Shown one piece after another: positions 21,875-33,103 of a stretch of DNA of 64,000 bases (position 1 is the first letter of the stretch; each line of letters starts with the position of its first letter). The stretch is from Arion vulgaris (lineage: Eukaryota > Mollusca > Gastropoda > Stylommatophora > Arionidae), in contig CM036764.1 in assembly GCA_020796225.1 (NCBI GenBank), positions 28,150,450 to 28,214,449 on the forward strand, in the 5' to 3' direction. Below the pieces are notes generated by a model. The model saw only the letters and a program-made list of their open reading frames with translations, was not told the DNA's origin and ran no database searches. A program made the position numbers and the translations under genes.

Positions 21875-22130
21875 TTACGTTAATTGCATATCCTTTACAG
21901 GACTTCGCGAATCAACCCCAGCTTTTTGACGCTGTTTGTGATTTGTCTAGGCATTATTACGTTCCGTAGTTTGACATTGATTTCTGAACGGGTGGTGCCA
22001 TCGTCCTTTGTAAAAATCCACGCGAAACAGTTTGCAACCGAATTGTCCGCAACGTGATTCGAACTCAGAACGTCGGGGTTAATAGAACGGGTCACTATCC
22101 CCTAAGCCACATTCTCCACCTGACGAATAG
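21875..22130 (-). mobile_element. tRNA-derived SINE (AAAGCAATGGCAAACTACTG core), minus strand
   Basis: On the minus strand: head with ggcttaggggatagtgaccc, B box gagttcgaatcacg, and the core (here degenerate, gaaatcaatgtcaaactac). The tail end is ggatatgcaattaac. Confidence 0.85.
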
Positions 22131-22435
22131 TTACAGGTTCGAAATCGAATCTTTGATCGCAACAACATCCAGGTTGACCCAGTTTGAGTTTGGTACCAGA
22201 GAAACACTTGAACGTAAAAACAACCAGCATTTTGTTGACCAAATCACCCACCGTTAGCCGTTGGTCAAAGAAAAATATGTGTCTAACGTATTTCCTGATA
22301 CACATCAAACTAGGGAAAACGTTTTTTTAACAAAAGTTGGAAGAAGCTTCTGATATTAAGAAATAACACACTAGAGAACATAAAAACAGAATGATAAGAG
22401 AAATAAGTGATATACATCGTTATATATTTATGTGA
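22131..22435. other. No gene recognised
   Basis: Between a SINE and a minisatellite. No recognised content. Confidence 0.4.
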
Positions 22436-23440
22436 TATTAATTGTGCCATCGACAACGATGTCATCTTGATATTAGAGTTATGTAATATTACTTTCGACA
22501 TCGACAAAGATGTCATCTTGAGAATGGAGTTATGTAATATTACTTTCGACATCGACAAAGATGTCATCTTGAGAATGGAGTTATATGTAATATTACTTTC
22601 GACATCGGCAGCGATGTCATCTTGAGAATGGAGTTATGTAATATTACTTTCGACATCGGCAGCGATGTCATCTTGAGAATGGAGTTATGTAATATTACTT
22701 TCGACATCGGCAATGATGTCATCTTGAGAATGGAGTTATGTAATATTACTTTCGACATCGGCAACGATGTCATCTTGAGAATGGAGTTATGTAATATTAC
22801 TTTCGACATCGGCAAAGATGTCATCTTGAGAATGGAGTTATGTAATATTACTTTCGACATCGGCAACGATGTCATCTTGAGAATGGATTTATGTAATATT
22901 ACTTTCGACATCGGCAACGATGTCATCTTGAGAATGGAGTTATGTAATATTACTTTCGACATCGGCAACGATGTCATCTTGAGAATGGAGTTATGTAATA
23001 TTACTTTCGACATCGGCAAAGATGTCATCTTGAGAATGGAGTTATGTAATATTACTTTCGACATCGGCAACGATGTCATCTTGAGAATGGAGTTATGTAA
23101 TATTACTTTCGACATCGGCAACGATGTCATCTTGAGAATGGAGTTATGTAATATTACTTTCGACATCGGCAAAGATGTCATCTTGAGAATGGAGTTATGT
23201 AATATTACTTTCGACATCGGCAACGATGTCATCTTGAGAATGGAGTTATGTAATATTACTTTCGACATCGGCAACGATGTGATTTGGAGGCCGAAGTTAT
23301 TTATTGTTACTTTCGACATCGGCATAAATGTGATCTTGAGATTTGAGTTTTGTAATACTACTTTGCCATCGAAAAGGATGTGATCTTGAGATTGGAGATG
23401 TAATATTACTTTTTCCATCGACAAAGATGTGATCTTGACA
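22436..23440. repeat. 51-bp minisatellite, about 18-19 units
   Basis: The unit is gatgtcatcttgagaatgga plus gttatgtaatattactttcg plus acatcggcaac. Its length is 17 codons and it lacks stops in a frame on each strand, so both strands show a false long open frame (repeat LCNITFDIGNDVILRME on plus, ILKMTSLPMSKVILHNS on minus). Outer units are diverged. Confidence 0.93.
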
Positions 23441-23462
23441 TTGAAGTTATATCACACTTACA

Positions 23463-23722
23463 CTTCTTCGAGCGCTCCATATCGACCATTTGTTAACCAC
23501 TCTTTGTGATCAGTATGTGATCCGAGCCTAAGAGCTCTTGTACGTTGTGTTAGTTATGCCCCTACAAGTAGGCTGGCACATCCGAGTTCTGCAATGCATT
23601 TCATTTACTAGGGTAGCTTCCCTAGACCCTTACCTCAGTCACCTCTTACGACATACCTTGTAGGTCGCAGTGGTACTATTCTTTGCTCCTCTTGCGGACC
23701 CGATAAAACACGGGCGACACTA
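23463..23722 (-). mobile_element. SINE-like repeat with GTCGTAAGAGG core, minus strand, inside a minisatellite
   Basis: On the minus strand: cgcccgtgttttatcgggtc, core tatgtcgtaagaggtgactg, gggaagctaccctagtaaat, and an end at ggtcgatatggagcgctcga. It separates the main 51-bp array from three related outer units. Confidence 0.85.
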
Positions 23723-23885
23723 ATTCTGTCATCGACACAAATGTTATCTTGTGATTGAAGTTATGTATCACTAATTCTGTCATTGACACAAATGTTATCT
23801 TGTGATTGAAGTTATGTATCACTAATTCTGTCATTGACACAAATGTTAACTTCAGACTGAAGTTATGTAATGTGAGCTACCATCA
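23723..23885. repeat. Diverged continuation of the 51-bp minisatellite, three units
   Basis: Three units with cacaaatgttatcttgtgat and tgaagttatgtatcactaat align to the 51-bp unit before the SINE, so the SINE inserted in a once continuous array. Confidence 0.75.
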
Positions 23886-24234
23886 TCGTTACACACTTAT
23901 TTAACATATCTGCAGAAAAATATGATGAGATATTTCAACAGTGACTAACACCAAAGACATTTTGATCAGTTTACAAGTGGTAAAAATATGATTCTATAAA
24001 TAAAATACACACATGATACAATTTTCTTATTAAATAATACTACGGAAATATAGCAAATGATCATGTTCGTTTAAAAATACACAACAAAAATCAGATTCTC
24101 TTCATGAATTGAAAGAAAAGCTAAGAATATATTCCCTGACAATACAAGATGCAACATACAATCACCAATATAAGGGAAGACTGCAGTAAAACTATTTATT
24201 TCGTTACTAGTTTTTAGTTACAGATTTTCATTTT
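23886..24234. other. No gene recognised
   Basis: AT-rich DNA without recognised features. Confidence 0.45.
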
Positions 24235-25060
24235 AGGGCCATTAGGAACTTATCCTTCCACTATAGGTGGCAAATCTGTATCAGAGCTTAGATGCACAGA
24301 CGATACAGTATTATTATCCACCAGCAAAGAGGGTTTGGAAAACCTAATCATGACTACCAAGAAATATAGTGAAGACCAACATCTATATTTGAATACACAA
24401 AAAACAAATATACTATCAACTGACAAAGCAAAAGGCTCACCTAACATCCAAGTAAACAATGAAGAACTCCAATGTGTAGAGAGGCTACAAATATCTGGGC
24501 TCAATAATTAACAATAACGGTGACTGCTTCAAATAGATCTCAAGAAGATTGGCAATAGCAATCAAAAAGTTAAACACAATGAAGAACATGTGGCAGAGCA
24601 CCAGTAAAATATTAAAATTAAAAATATTGAGAACATGCATTTTCTCAGTGGCTACTTATGGTTGTGAATCATGGACTATTACACAAAAAAACAAGAAAGA
24701 AAATCCAGTCCTTCGAAATTAAATGCTTCAGAAAGATCCTAAGAATACCATGGACAGAAAAAGAAAGAACACTGATGTCCTGAAAGAACTAATGTTAAAG
24801 AGAATTGGCTGATAAACAACATACTATACAAACAAAATTAGATACTTTGGTCACATCAAGCGTAACGATGGCCTGGAAAGAACAATATTAGAGGGCAGGG
24901 TTCCAGGACGCAGAGGCAGATCAAGAAGATGGCTACAAGATATTAAAGAAACCATGAACATGACCATTGACAAAGTGGGTGAACTGGCTAGAGACAGAGT
25001 GAATTTCAGATGCGTTGCAAAGAGAACAACGTCCTATAAAGGATACTCACTTTGATGATG
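24235..25060 (+). mobile_element. LINE reverse transcriptase 3' part (GRPRRRW family), broken
   Basis: The catalytic box reads CTDDTVLLSTSKEGLENLI (24293 onward; Cys-Thr replaces Phe/Tyr-Ala). It is followed by LNTQKTNIL, a thumb with YGCESWTIT (about 24657-24684, in another frame), a degenerate ILRIPWTEKERT and FGHIKRNDGLERTILEG, ending in a RRGRSRRWLQDI block. Multiple frameshifts. 25110-25170 following it contains a cttgtggtcgaaacgttac motif typical of LINE untranslated ends here. Confidence 0.82.
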
Positions 25061-25344
25061 AAGAACTTATCATACATGTTGTTTGCTGTGTGAGAAGGGA
25101 AATTCTTCACTTCTCTTGTATCCGTTGCTTGATAAAGGCCTTGTGGTCGAAACGTTACTACGTATTGTTATTAATTTTGTATTTTGTAACACTACAGTAC
25201 TTTGTTGTATTGTTTCGCCAGCATACAATTACCAGAAATAATGAAGACATTGAAAGTGTTACATATCTTGAACATTTTGGTTTCGTAATCAACAAGTGTA
25301 TTGTATTTATATTCTTCGTTTACCGATACACATTACATTGGACA

Positions 25345-25470
25345 CGCTAACAATTTCTTCATACCGTTCTATCATAGGCAACTAATTCAATCTCTACTAT
25401 GGAATTTAATCCTATATTTCTCATTTCTCTCATGCTCAGTAACGTTCGTTTCAAAGTTTCCCTATAGCAA
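25345..25470 (-). mobile_element. LINE 3' end fragment (MSGQPLVTTV family), minus strand
   Basis: ataccgttctatcataggca, caactaattcaatctctact and catgctcagtaacgttcgtt match the 3' part of the family at 63590-63675 and 2760-2850. Confidence 0.65.
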
Positions 25471-25639
25471 TTTTTCTAAATCATGACCCCATTTACACCA
25501 CGAACCCTTCTGATGTTTCAACATGTACTCTGATATCTGCTTATTGTTCATTATACAATGTTTCACTTAGGTGGATCAAATGTGATGGAAATCACATGTT
25601 TCTCATGTTTTCTTCCACTTTTCTTGTTATTGTACATAG

Positions 25640-25815
25640 TTCAAGGCCGTAATGTACCCACTAAAACAAGCACATCCGATTTCTGCTACGCTTTTTGGCT
25701 ACTTGGGTAGCTTCCTAGTCCCTACTTTAGTGGCCTCTTACGACGTGCCTTGAGTCCGCAGTGTTACTATTCTTTGCTCCCTTGCAGTACCGGCAGCACA
25801 CGGTAAATCATCTGT
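25640..25815 (-). mobile_element. SINE-like repeat with GTCGTAAGAGG core, minus strand, 5' part only
   Basis: The core reads cacgtcgtaagaggccacta on the minus strand, with gggaagc-type sequence after it. Truncated and diverged. Confidence 0.7.
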
Positions 25816-26109
25816 CCAAGATATCAGATATTGTTTACTTGCTTCAGTAGTTCTTTGTGTATTTTTATAATTATTTGTGGCTTCTCTCTTTCTTTGCTGA
25901 TGATTATAATATTCATTTTGTGGATGTTATGTCATATCAATATGTCTTGTTAGTTTTGCCTTATTGGTCTACTATTACTTGTAGCTCTTGCTCATTCTCG
26001 ACAATATATATTCTGGCATCTGCATATCTTCAGTTATTTGTATTTATCCATTCATCTTGAGCGCTGGCGTATAATACTTCATGTTGTTTGAAGATTTTTC
26101 ATGTGTAGA
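25816..26109. other. No gene recognised
   Basis: Possibly very old minus-strand LINE sequence, but nothing clear enough to assign. Confidence 0.35.
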
Positions 26110-26358
26110 TGTTAAATGGTGGCGTCTGTGACCTAAGGGATACTGACTCGTTCTATTAACCCCGACGTTCTGAGTTCGAATCACGCTGCGAACAGTTTGG
26201 TCGCAAATTGTTTCGCGTACATTTGTAAAAATGGCGCCACCCGTTCAGAAAGCAATGGCAAACTACTGAACGTAATAATGCCTAGAAAAATCACAAACAG
26301 CATTAAAAGCTGGGGTTGATTCGCAAAGTCATATAAAGGATATGCAATTAACTTTTTT
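26110..26358 (+). mobile_element. tRNA-derived SINE (AAAGCAATGGCAAACTACTG core)
   Basis: Full-length copy. A-box region ggcgtctgtgacctaaggga, B box gagttcgaatcacgc, core agaaagcaatggcaaactac, and tail tgattcgcaaagtcatataa to gcaattaac. Confidence 0.88.
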
Positions 26359-26747
26359 AGATGTTAAATAGACTAGGTGACAAGATACATACCTGCTTTA
26401 CATATATACACAACAGATACGAAGAGCACTACTAGAACCTAAAGTACTAATGTGGGAAATCGAAGAGTGTAGTTACAAATAGACTAAGCATAAATTCCCA
26501 AGCATGAATGATATAACAGATGAAGCAATAAAAACCACGGGATACAGGAATACGATGGATAGAAATAATTTTTACAGCAGTGTGGTTAAAACGAAAAGTA
26601 CTGGATGGTTGGCAATAAAGCCATAATATAACTAATTTGGAAACAAGGCAATAAAAGAGATTGTAACAAATATAAATGTATATAATTGCTAAGTTATATT
26701 GGAAAGGTATACGCAAAATATTAAAATGATTAAAGAATTAGTGGATT
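26359..26747. other. No gene recognised
   Basis: AT-rich. No recognised feature. Confidence 0.4.
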
Positions 26748-27295
26748 CAAAGCTGAGCAAGACCCAGTTTTGGATTTATTTCAAAGTAGAAAAGTTGTTA
26801 TCAATGTTTTGTTTCCTTTATTAAGTGTCTAAAGCTGAGCAAGACCCAGTTTGGATTTAGTCAAGACAAAGTTGTATCAATATTTTGTTCCTTTATTAAG
26901 TGTCTAAAGCTGAGCAAGACCAGTTTGGATTTAGTTTCAAGGAAGAAAAGTGATTGTATCAATATTTTGTTTCCTTTATTAAGTGTCTAAAGCTGAGCGA
27001 GACCCAGTTTGGATTTAGTCAAAGACAAAGTTGTATCAATATTTTGTTTCCTTTATTAAGTGTCTAAAGCTGAGCAAGACCCAGTTTGGATTTAGTCAAA
27101 GAAAAAGTTGTATCATTGTTTTGTTCCTTTATTAAGTGTCTAAAGCTGAGCAAGACCAGTTTGGATTTAGTCAAAGAAAAGTTGTATCAATATTTTTTTT
27201 CCTTTATTAAGTGTCAAAGCTGAGCAAGACCAGTTTGAATTTAGTCAAAGAAAAGTTGTATCAATATTTTGTTCCTTTATTAAGTGTCTAAAAAC
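26748..27295. repeat. 75-83-bp minisatellite, seven units
   Basis: Units share aaagctgagcaagacccagt, ttggatttagtcaaagaaaa and tcctttattaagtgtct. Length varies between units by small indels. Confidence 0.92.
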
Positions 27296-27299
27296 GAAG

Positions 27300-27595
27300 A
27301 TTTGCCCTTATTGCAGCGGGTTTTCATATAGGTTCCAGTATTGTCGACAAAACGGCATACCATCTACGGAATGAACTTCGTAGCTAAGCTCCAGCAACAG
27401 TTCTAGTAAATAAGCTTTAGGGAAACCTGACACACATAAAGCTGACTGCCCAGTTTGTGGTCCACAGTAAACTAAGCGCATTACCAGAGATTGCTGAAGA
27501 AGAATTTTTTTAAATGCACATCTGACTGGATGGGGATCGAACTCACAACTTTCAATACAATGCAAGCAACTTATCCACTTCTTCATAGATCCTCC
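27300..27595 (-). mobile_element. tRNA-derived SINE (GTTCGTGCTTTGTG family), minus strand
   Basis: The minus strand contains a head with B box tgagttcgatccccatcc and a diverged body (gctggagcttagctacgaag). Confidence 0.7.
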
Positions 27596-27834
27596 CTCCC
27601 ACGAAATTTATTTACTTTGAAAACTAGTTGAGAGAACCAGCGAAAAGGACAGATATCTTAATACATTATTTATATATCTATTAACGTTTTCTGACAGAGC
27701 AGACAGTACAAACGCTGATCACTATTGGAAGACTACGGATCTAACTGGTATACAGACGAACTACTATATTCATTATACCGGGTTGCCTCCATATGACGAG
27801 GTACATCTTCAGGAAATTGCATTGTGTAAAGTAT

Positions 27835-28225
27835 GGTCATTTAACATGGCAGTGGAAAAACATAAATCTGCTTTTGAATATAAGTGTTACAGAAGAGTCA
27901 TCTGTATATCGTGGACTGAGAAGAGAACAAATATATCTATCCAGAAAGAACTCAAAATGCAAGAAAACTAGCTGATGTTACAAATAAGAATGAGAAAATT
28001 AAAATATTTTGCACAAATAAACAGACGTGAAGGGTTGGAGATCATCTGAAAAGAGGTATCGTGTTAAAGCGGAGAAGAGGAAGACCACGGAGAAGATGGA
28101 TTCAAGGTGTGACTAATTATTTGAACAAGACGGCTGCAGAGTCGGGACATCTGGCCTATGAGAGGGAGAAATTCTCAAGGACTGTAAGGGTGGCAAAGTT
28201 CTGGCCAGGAGGATTTATTTGATGA
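27835..28225 (+). mobile_element. LINE reverse-transcriptase tail (GRPRRRW family)
   Basis: Encodes FEYKCYRRVICISWTEKRTN, a degenerate LKYFAQINRREGLE, KRRRGRPRRRWIQGV and AYEREKFSRTVRVAKF before a stop. Closely related to 41640-42000. Confidence 0.82.
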
Positions 28226-28364
28226 TAACGCTTACATATAAATCCCGAAGATACAATAACACCTGCAGATGGAATATTTCGAAAACGACTTTATGAACAA
28301 ACTGGGTTTTTTACTGATGATCAAACGTTTATGATATGAAAATTGCAAGATCACGTTAAAGCAT

Positions 28365-28645
28365 TTCTTTTGTATGTATGTATGTTGAGAACTGCAGTTA
28401 TTTGTATGTATGTATGTTGAGAACTGAACTTCATTTGTATGTATGTTAAATGATGTTGAAAAAAATGAACTTCATTTGTATGTATGTATAGTTGAGAACT
28501 GCATTATTTGTATGTATGTATGTTGAGAACTGCAGTTATTTGTATGTATGTATTTGAGAAATGACATCATTTGTATGTATGTATATTTGAGAACTGAACT
28601 TATTTGTATGTATGTATGATGAAAACTGCAGTTATTTGTGATTAT
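28365..28645. repeat. Minisatellite of about 32 bp with embedded TATG runs, eight units
   Basis: Units consist of atttgtatgtatgtatgttg plus agaactgcagtt with variation in the number of tatg steps. Confidence 0.85.
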
Positions 28646-28705
28646 ATATTCCACTGTGGAGTTGAACACAAACCACTAGCCTAAGAAGGAGTTCACAAAT
28701 AACTC
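28646..28705 (-). mobile_element. tRNA-derived SINE head fragment, minus strand
   Basis: ttccactgtggagttgaaca and actagcctaagaaggagttc are the reverse of the head of the SINE at 29160-29345. Confidence 0.6.
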
Positions 28706-29158
28706 CAGCGCTCAACATCATTGGCCTCTTTGTCTGGGACACGTGTGCCGTATGAGCGATGATAGAATCCCAAGGAACATTCTATATGGTCAACTCGAAA
28801 CTGGTGTTAGCATGGGCGCCCATTATTACGCTTTATTGACACCTGCAAGCGTAATCTAACTCCATGCGGCATAAACAAAATACACTGGGAGCTGCTGGCC
28901 AAAGACACGCAACATGGCGAGCAGCAGTGAGTGGAGCTCAAAAGAAAAGAAGAAAAACAACACCACAGTGGAAGAGAAGCACAGAGAAAGAGAGAACATT
29001 CTATGTATCAACTACAGTCTCCAGTTTTATCTGCAGTAACTGTGGAAGAGTGCCACTCCAGAATAGGCCATTACATCCACAAGAAACGTGATTCAACGCA
29101 GAACATACTAAGTGACGCAAGATCTATTGTTCCCTGAGACAAAGAGACCACTGACGTT
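28706..29158 (+). mobile_element. LINE tail ending in a zinc-finger-like motif (FICSNCGR family)
   Basis: Encodes a tail in several frames: RMSDDRIPRNILYGQLETG, a middle region, then FICSNCGRV (Cys-x2-Cys) and, in another frame, SRIGHYIHKKR (His). In intact relatives these form one C2H2-like finger (CNCGRxCxSRIGxxSH). The frame breaks inside the finger at about 29050. Confidence 0.8.
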
Positions 29159-29159
29159 G

Positions 29160-29345
29160 AGAGCTGCAGTTACTTATGACCTCGCTTCTTAGACTAGTGG
29201 TGCGAGTTCATCTCCACAGTAGAATATTTTCCCATCATAACGACTCTCATGTCAACCCATCCTCAATAGGTATTAGATAAAATACTGGGAAGTCAATGAA
29301 AAATACGGACCTAGCAATGTAGTACACTATACACTACGCTATAAC
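29160..29345 (+). mobile_element. tRNA-derived SINE, truncated
   Basis: Contains cgcttcttagactagtggtg, a B-box-like gcgagttcatctccacag and ctctcatgtcaacccatcct, related to the SINE at 15775. Confidence 0.7.
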
Positions 29346-29359
29346 AGGGGCTCTTCTCC

Positions 29360-29575
29360 GTGTGTGTGCGTGTGTGTGTGTGTGCATGTGGGTATGTATG
29401 TAATGTATGTATGTATGTATGTATGTATGTATGTATGTATGTATGTATGTATGTATGTATGTATGTATTTTGTATGTATGTATGTATGTATGCTGTATGT
29501 ATGTATGTTGATGTATGAAATGTATGTATGTATGTATGTATGTATGTATGTATGTATGTATGTATGTATGTATGT

Positions 29576-29610
<35 letters not shown>
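29360..29610. repeat. TATG tetranucleotide and TA microsatellites
   Basis: A gt-rich run (29360-29390), (tatg)n at about 29393-29575 with two short interruptions, then (ta)n to 29610. The open frames of MYVC or THIH type across it are artefacts. Confidence 0.95.
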
Positions 29611-29616
<6 letters not shown>

Positions 29617-29735
29617 TCCTCTCGTACCATTAAACGTTACATAGGGCTTGCAAGTAATTTCTACATACCGCTCTATCCTGGGCAACTCGCTCAATCTCCT
29701 CCATGGAACTGTGACCGATATTTTTGCCTCTCTCA
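29611..29735 (-). mobile_element. LINE 3' end fragment (MSGQPLVTTV family), minus strand
   Basis: attcctctcgtaccattaaa, ataccgctctatcctgggca and ctcgctcaatctcctccatg match 63540-63660 closely, including the 3' terminus next to an A/T repeat. Confidence 0.8.
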
Positions 29736-30374
29736 GCAATATATATATATGTATGTATTATATGATACATTTATTATTGTGTATTTATATATATATATGT
29801 CTGCCTATGAATGCGCGTACATCTATGTGTTTTCTGAAATCTACCAAAACATCGTGTGGCATAAGCAACAAAAAGCCACCAAATAACAAACTCTTTGAAC
29901 TCTAACAGAATGGGTTTAACATCACAACCATATAACATATCTTGTTTACAATAACATTTCCGGCTACATTTTCTTTGATTTACACATTTTTTTCTAACAA
30001 AAATGATGTTTCTTTGGCGTTGTAATGTTTGTTTTTAACATTCTTTAATTCAGTTGGATTAAATTTAGAAAAATAGTAATCCCACTTTAGCATAACAAGA
30101 TATATATTTCTTTTCATTTGTTGTTTATTTACAATCACAATATAAGAATAAAGGTTAGTATAAACTAGAGATGCCATCAGCTAAAAATATTTAACTTTTT
30201 TTGGGTGAAATTTTCATTATTATTTGGCATCTTCTTTCCCCAAGCGATTTGTTTTCCCTATATTCTGCCAACCCTTTGTGACTTGCGAAAAGTATGTAAT
30301 TATTTTATTGTAGTTTCTGGAAAATATCAGTTGCTTACTGTCAGACTCTTCTAATTATCGAACTTTTACTAACA
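29736..30374. other. No gene recognised
   Basis: AT-rich DNA with short TA and TATG runs at 29740-29800. No supported gene. Confidence 0.45.
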
Positions 30375-30735
30375 CTCATACTGTCATAACTATCCGAATG
30401 TCCGAACCATCAAACTGTCTTAATCATCCGAATGTCCTAACCATTAGACTGTCTTAACCATTAGACTATTTTAACCATTAGATTGTCCTAACTATCAGAC
30501 TGTTCTATCAGACTGTTCTATCTATCAGACTGTTCTATCTATCAGACTGTTCTATCTATCAGACTGTTCTATCTATCAGAATGTTCCTATCTTTCTTCAG
30601 ACTGGTCTATCTATCTGTTCTATCTATCAGACTGTTCGAACTATAAGACTGTCCTAAAAATCAGACCATGCTAGCCATCAGACTGTCCACACACCATTAG
30701 ACTGTTCCAAACCATTAGACTCTCCTAAGTAGCAA
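30375..30735. repeat. 17-21-bp minisatellite (ATCAGACTGT type)
   Basis: A loose array in which the exact central units are ctatctatcagactgtt (17 bp). Flanking units such as accattagactgtcttaac are diverged. Confidence 0.85.
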
Positions 30736-31125
30736 TATATCATTGTTGCACTAATCATCATTCTTCCACCTCGAGTTTACGTGAAGTGTTCAATATGCAG
30801 TAAAAAACACTTTCAAGATTAAACAGAGAAGTAAAAAACAGAATCGATTAATTATACTGGGTACAAATAGTTATATAACAGTTCAAATCTTCACTAGTCG
30901 GAGCTTCCTATCAAGAAGAGAGAACAAAATTACAGAATAAAGACTAATGAGGAAATGTAGTAATATTTTATCTTGACGTAGAGCCCCCACTATAGAGTAG
31001 AATATTTCTGAGTTCATGACGTTACAGACAGTACTACATTGACACAAAGCAGAACTCCGACTTTTGAAAGAAAGTTCTGAGAAGCTATCCAGTTTAAAAA
31101 AACGTCAGGTCAAAGATTTACATTG
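30736..31125. other. No gene recognised
   Basis: No recognised repeat or coding sequence. Confidence 0.45.
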
Positions 31126-31156
31126 ATCCAGACGTATAAACTTGACTGTTTGGCAC

Positions 31157-31470
31157 ACGAATAGTTAGTTAGTTAGTCTTTCCTCTTGGGCCTGTGGGTG
31201 GCGCATAGGGCGAGGTCATAGTTCTCCATGTCTCGCGGTTCGTTGCTATTTGCTTTAAGTCTTTAATGTTTACTAGGCCCATCGTTGAGCCTTCTCTGGT
31301 GATGGTTCTACGCAGAGTCTCTCTTGGTCTTCCTCGTTTTCTTTTTCCCTCTGGTGTCCATATGAGGGATTGGTAAGGAGTCTTCTCTCATCCATTCTAA
31401 GTGTGTGGCCGATGTAGTTCCAGCGGCGCTTTCTTATAAAATTTGATACATTTTCTTGCTTGGTCTCTTG
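31157..31470 (-). mobile_element. LINE tail fragment, minus strand, inside the 36-bp array
   Basis: The minus strand encodes RKRRWNYIGHTLRMDE and a REKENEEDQERL region, typical of a reverse-transcriptase tail. The low-coordinate end has tagttagttagtc. Confidence 0.75.
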
Positions 31471-31839
31471 TCTTATTTACAAGAATAAACGAATAAACGA
31501 AGTGTAAACTTGACTTTCTGGCACAAGAATAAACGAAGTGTAAGCTTTACTTTCTGGCACAAGAATAAACAGAGTGGAAACTTTACTTTCTAGGAAAAGA
31601 ATAAACGGAGTGTAAACTTTACTTTCTCGCAAAAGAATAAGTGGAGTGTAAACTTGAGTGTCTGACACAAGAATAAACGGAGTGTAAACTTGAATGCCTG
31701 GCACAAGAATAAACGGATTGTAAACTTGACTGTCTGACTCAAGAATAAACGGATTGTAAACTTTACTATCTGGCACAAGTATAAATGAAGCGTCAAATTT
31801 ACATTCTAGCACAGAAAATAATATATAATTCTTGGATTC

Positions 31840-31975
31840 TCCGAAAGGAGTTAATTCTTATTTTTGATGTTTGTTGGCCTACACGCTCTGATATAACCAA
31901 TAAAAGGTTCGCCTTAGGTTGAAAGGGGCGTGCCTCGGCTTAAAGAGGCTTTAATCCCCTACTAAACAAACAACA
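31840..31975 (-). mobile_element. LINE 3' end (WKKFVEDLCS family), minus strand, inside the 36-bp array
   Basis: ggcctacacgctctgatata and accaataaaaggttcgcctt are the reverse of the 3' end at 14810-14890. An aaac-rich tail borders the array. Confidence 0.75.
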
Positions 31976-32149
31976 AACAAACATTCTAGCACAAAATAAA
32001 CAAAGTGTAAACTTTACTGTCTTGCATAGGAATGGCAGAGAACATACTTCATTGTCTGGCACCGAAATAAAATGAGTGTAAATCTCACGGTCTGAAACAA
32101 GAATAAACGGAGTGTAAACTTTACTGAACACCGAAGCAGACATCCAATT

Positions 32150-32341
32150 GGGTCCCAAAGATTCAAGTAAGAAAGGAAACGCTAGAGAAACCTAGAAACA
32201 AGCCTTACTAAGAGAAGCGGGAAATATTCGACGTCTTGTCATAGAAGAGATTCAGGAATTCAACTGGACACAGCAATATTAAAGAAATATGTGTTGGCTT
32301 TATGTAACTTATAACGGTAGAAGAAACAATGTGTATATATA
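32150..32341 (+). mobile_element. LINE tail fragment (MSGQPLVTTV family) in the 36-bp array
   Basis: ctagaaacaagccttactaa, gagaagcgggaaatattcga and taacttataacggtagaaga match 13040-13170. Ends in a ta run. Confidence 0.75.
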
Positions 32342-32390
32342 TATAAATTTACTGTCTGGCACAAGAATAAAGAAAGTGGAAACTCTTACT

Positions 32391-32668
32391 TGCACTTTGA
32401 TTGGAACAAACAACACATTGATGCAATATTGGAATTTAAAATTCGTAGATTAGTTTTAAAGTTACAAAACTTGGAGTATCGTATTGTATTCAAGTTTTTA
32501 ATAAGCTAATGATGCTTTGACAATTCGTAGTATAGTTTTTTATTTTTTTAAATTTTTTAATTTGATCTCTCATGAAGTAAAAATTGCAACCACAACAGGT
32601 GAACTGCTTTGTTTTAAAAAACTTCATTATTAGGTGTCCCCATGTGTCTTTCTTATACATGTTTCTTA
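32391..32668. other. Diverged LINE piece, otherwise no gene
   Basis: 32400-32490 resembles 3125-3200 and may be old minus-strand reverse-transcriptase sequence. The rest is AT-rich. Confidence 0.4.
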
Positions 32669-32922
32669 TATAGGGTGTTCAACTTAAAAGCATCCCATGA
32701 ATGGAGCTAATCTGGCATATATGTATGGAAATGGGAAGGTTCAGTTATGACGTAGTATAGGTCAAGGTTGTGTGACGGTGTGTAATTGTAGCGCGGGAAG
32801 GGGCGATGACGTAGGACGAGCTAGTCAGAACCGGTTTAAACAGTAAATATATACAACTCAATGTGTACCTGGTAAGTTTCGAATTGTCAATGGGGCTGCA
32901 ATTATCTTGAACACCCTGTAGT
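32669..32922. mobile_element. Tc1/mariner-like MITE, second copy
   Basis: Left end tatagggtgttcaactt and right end attatcttgaacaccctgta. The interior matches 6070-6260 over most of its length, with a short deletion after gggaaggggcgatgac. Flanked by TA. Confidence 0.82.
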
Positions 32923-33103
32923 TGCTTATCTGCAAATTAACTTTTGACGCTACTGATGACAAGTTGTCTGGATGTTTTGGTGATATCTTGTTTGATGTGA
33001 TAGTAATGCACTACAGAAATTGATATCTTTGTTGTAATATCTATTTGCATAGACAACTGACTTCAGGAGAAATGTTACGAACAAAGAATTACAGTCACAT
33101 TGG
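32923..33103. other. No gene recognised
   Basis: Short stretch between a MITE and a LINE fragment. Confidence 0.4.

Larger units (their letters stand above)
31126..32390. repeat. 36-bp minisatellite split by three LINE fragments
   Basis: The unit of 36 bp is acaagaataaacggagtgta plus aacttgactgtctggc. Blocks lie at 31126-31156, 31470-31815, 31975-32135 and 32342-32390. LINE pieces fill the gaps. The minus-strand open frame (repeat FILVPDSKVY) reflects a unit of 12 codons. Confidence 0.88.

Noticed and set aside
22564..23424. Opposed open frames of 253 and 286 codons
   Set aside because: A 51-bp repeat unit (17 codons) without stops on either strand explains both.
27300..27595. Functional tRNA genes in SINE heads (also 9183, 12330, 26110, 41165, 49030, 56116)
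   Set aside because: B-box-like motifs are present but stems do not pair fully and a SINE body follows, so they are retroposon heads.
29311..29739. Open frames rich in MYVC and THIH
   Set aside because: They follow a tetranucleotide microsatellite.
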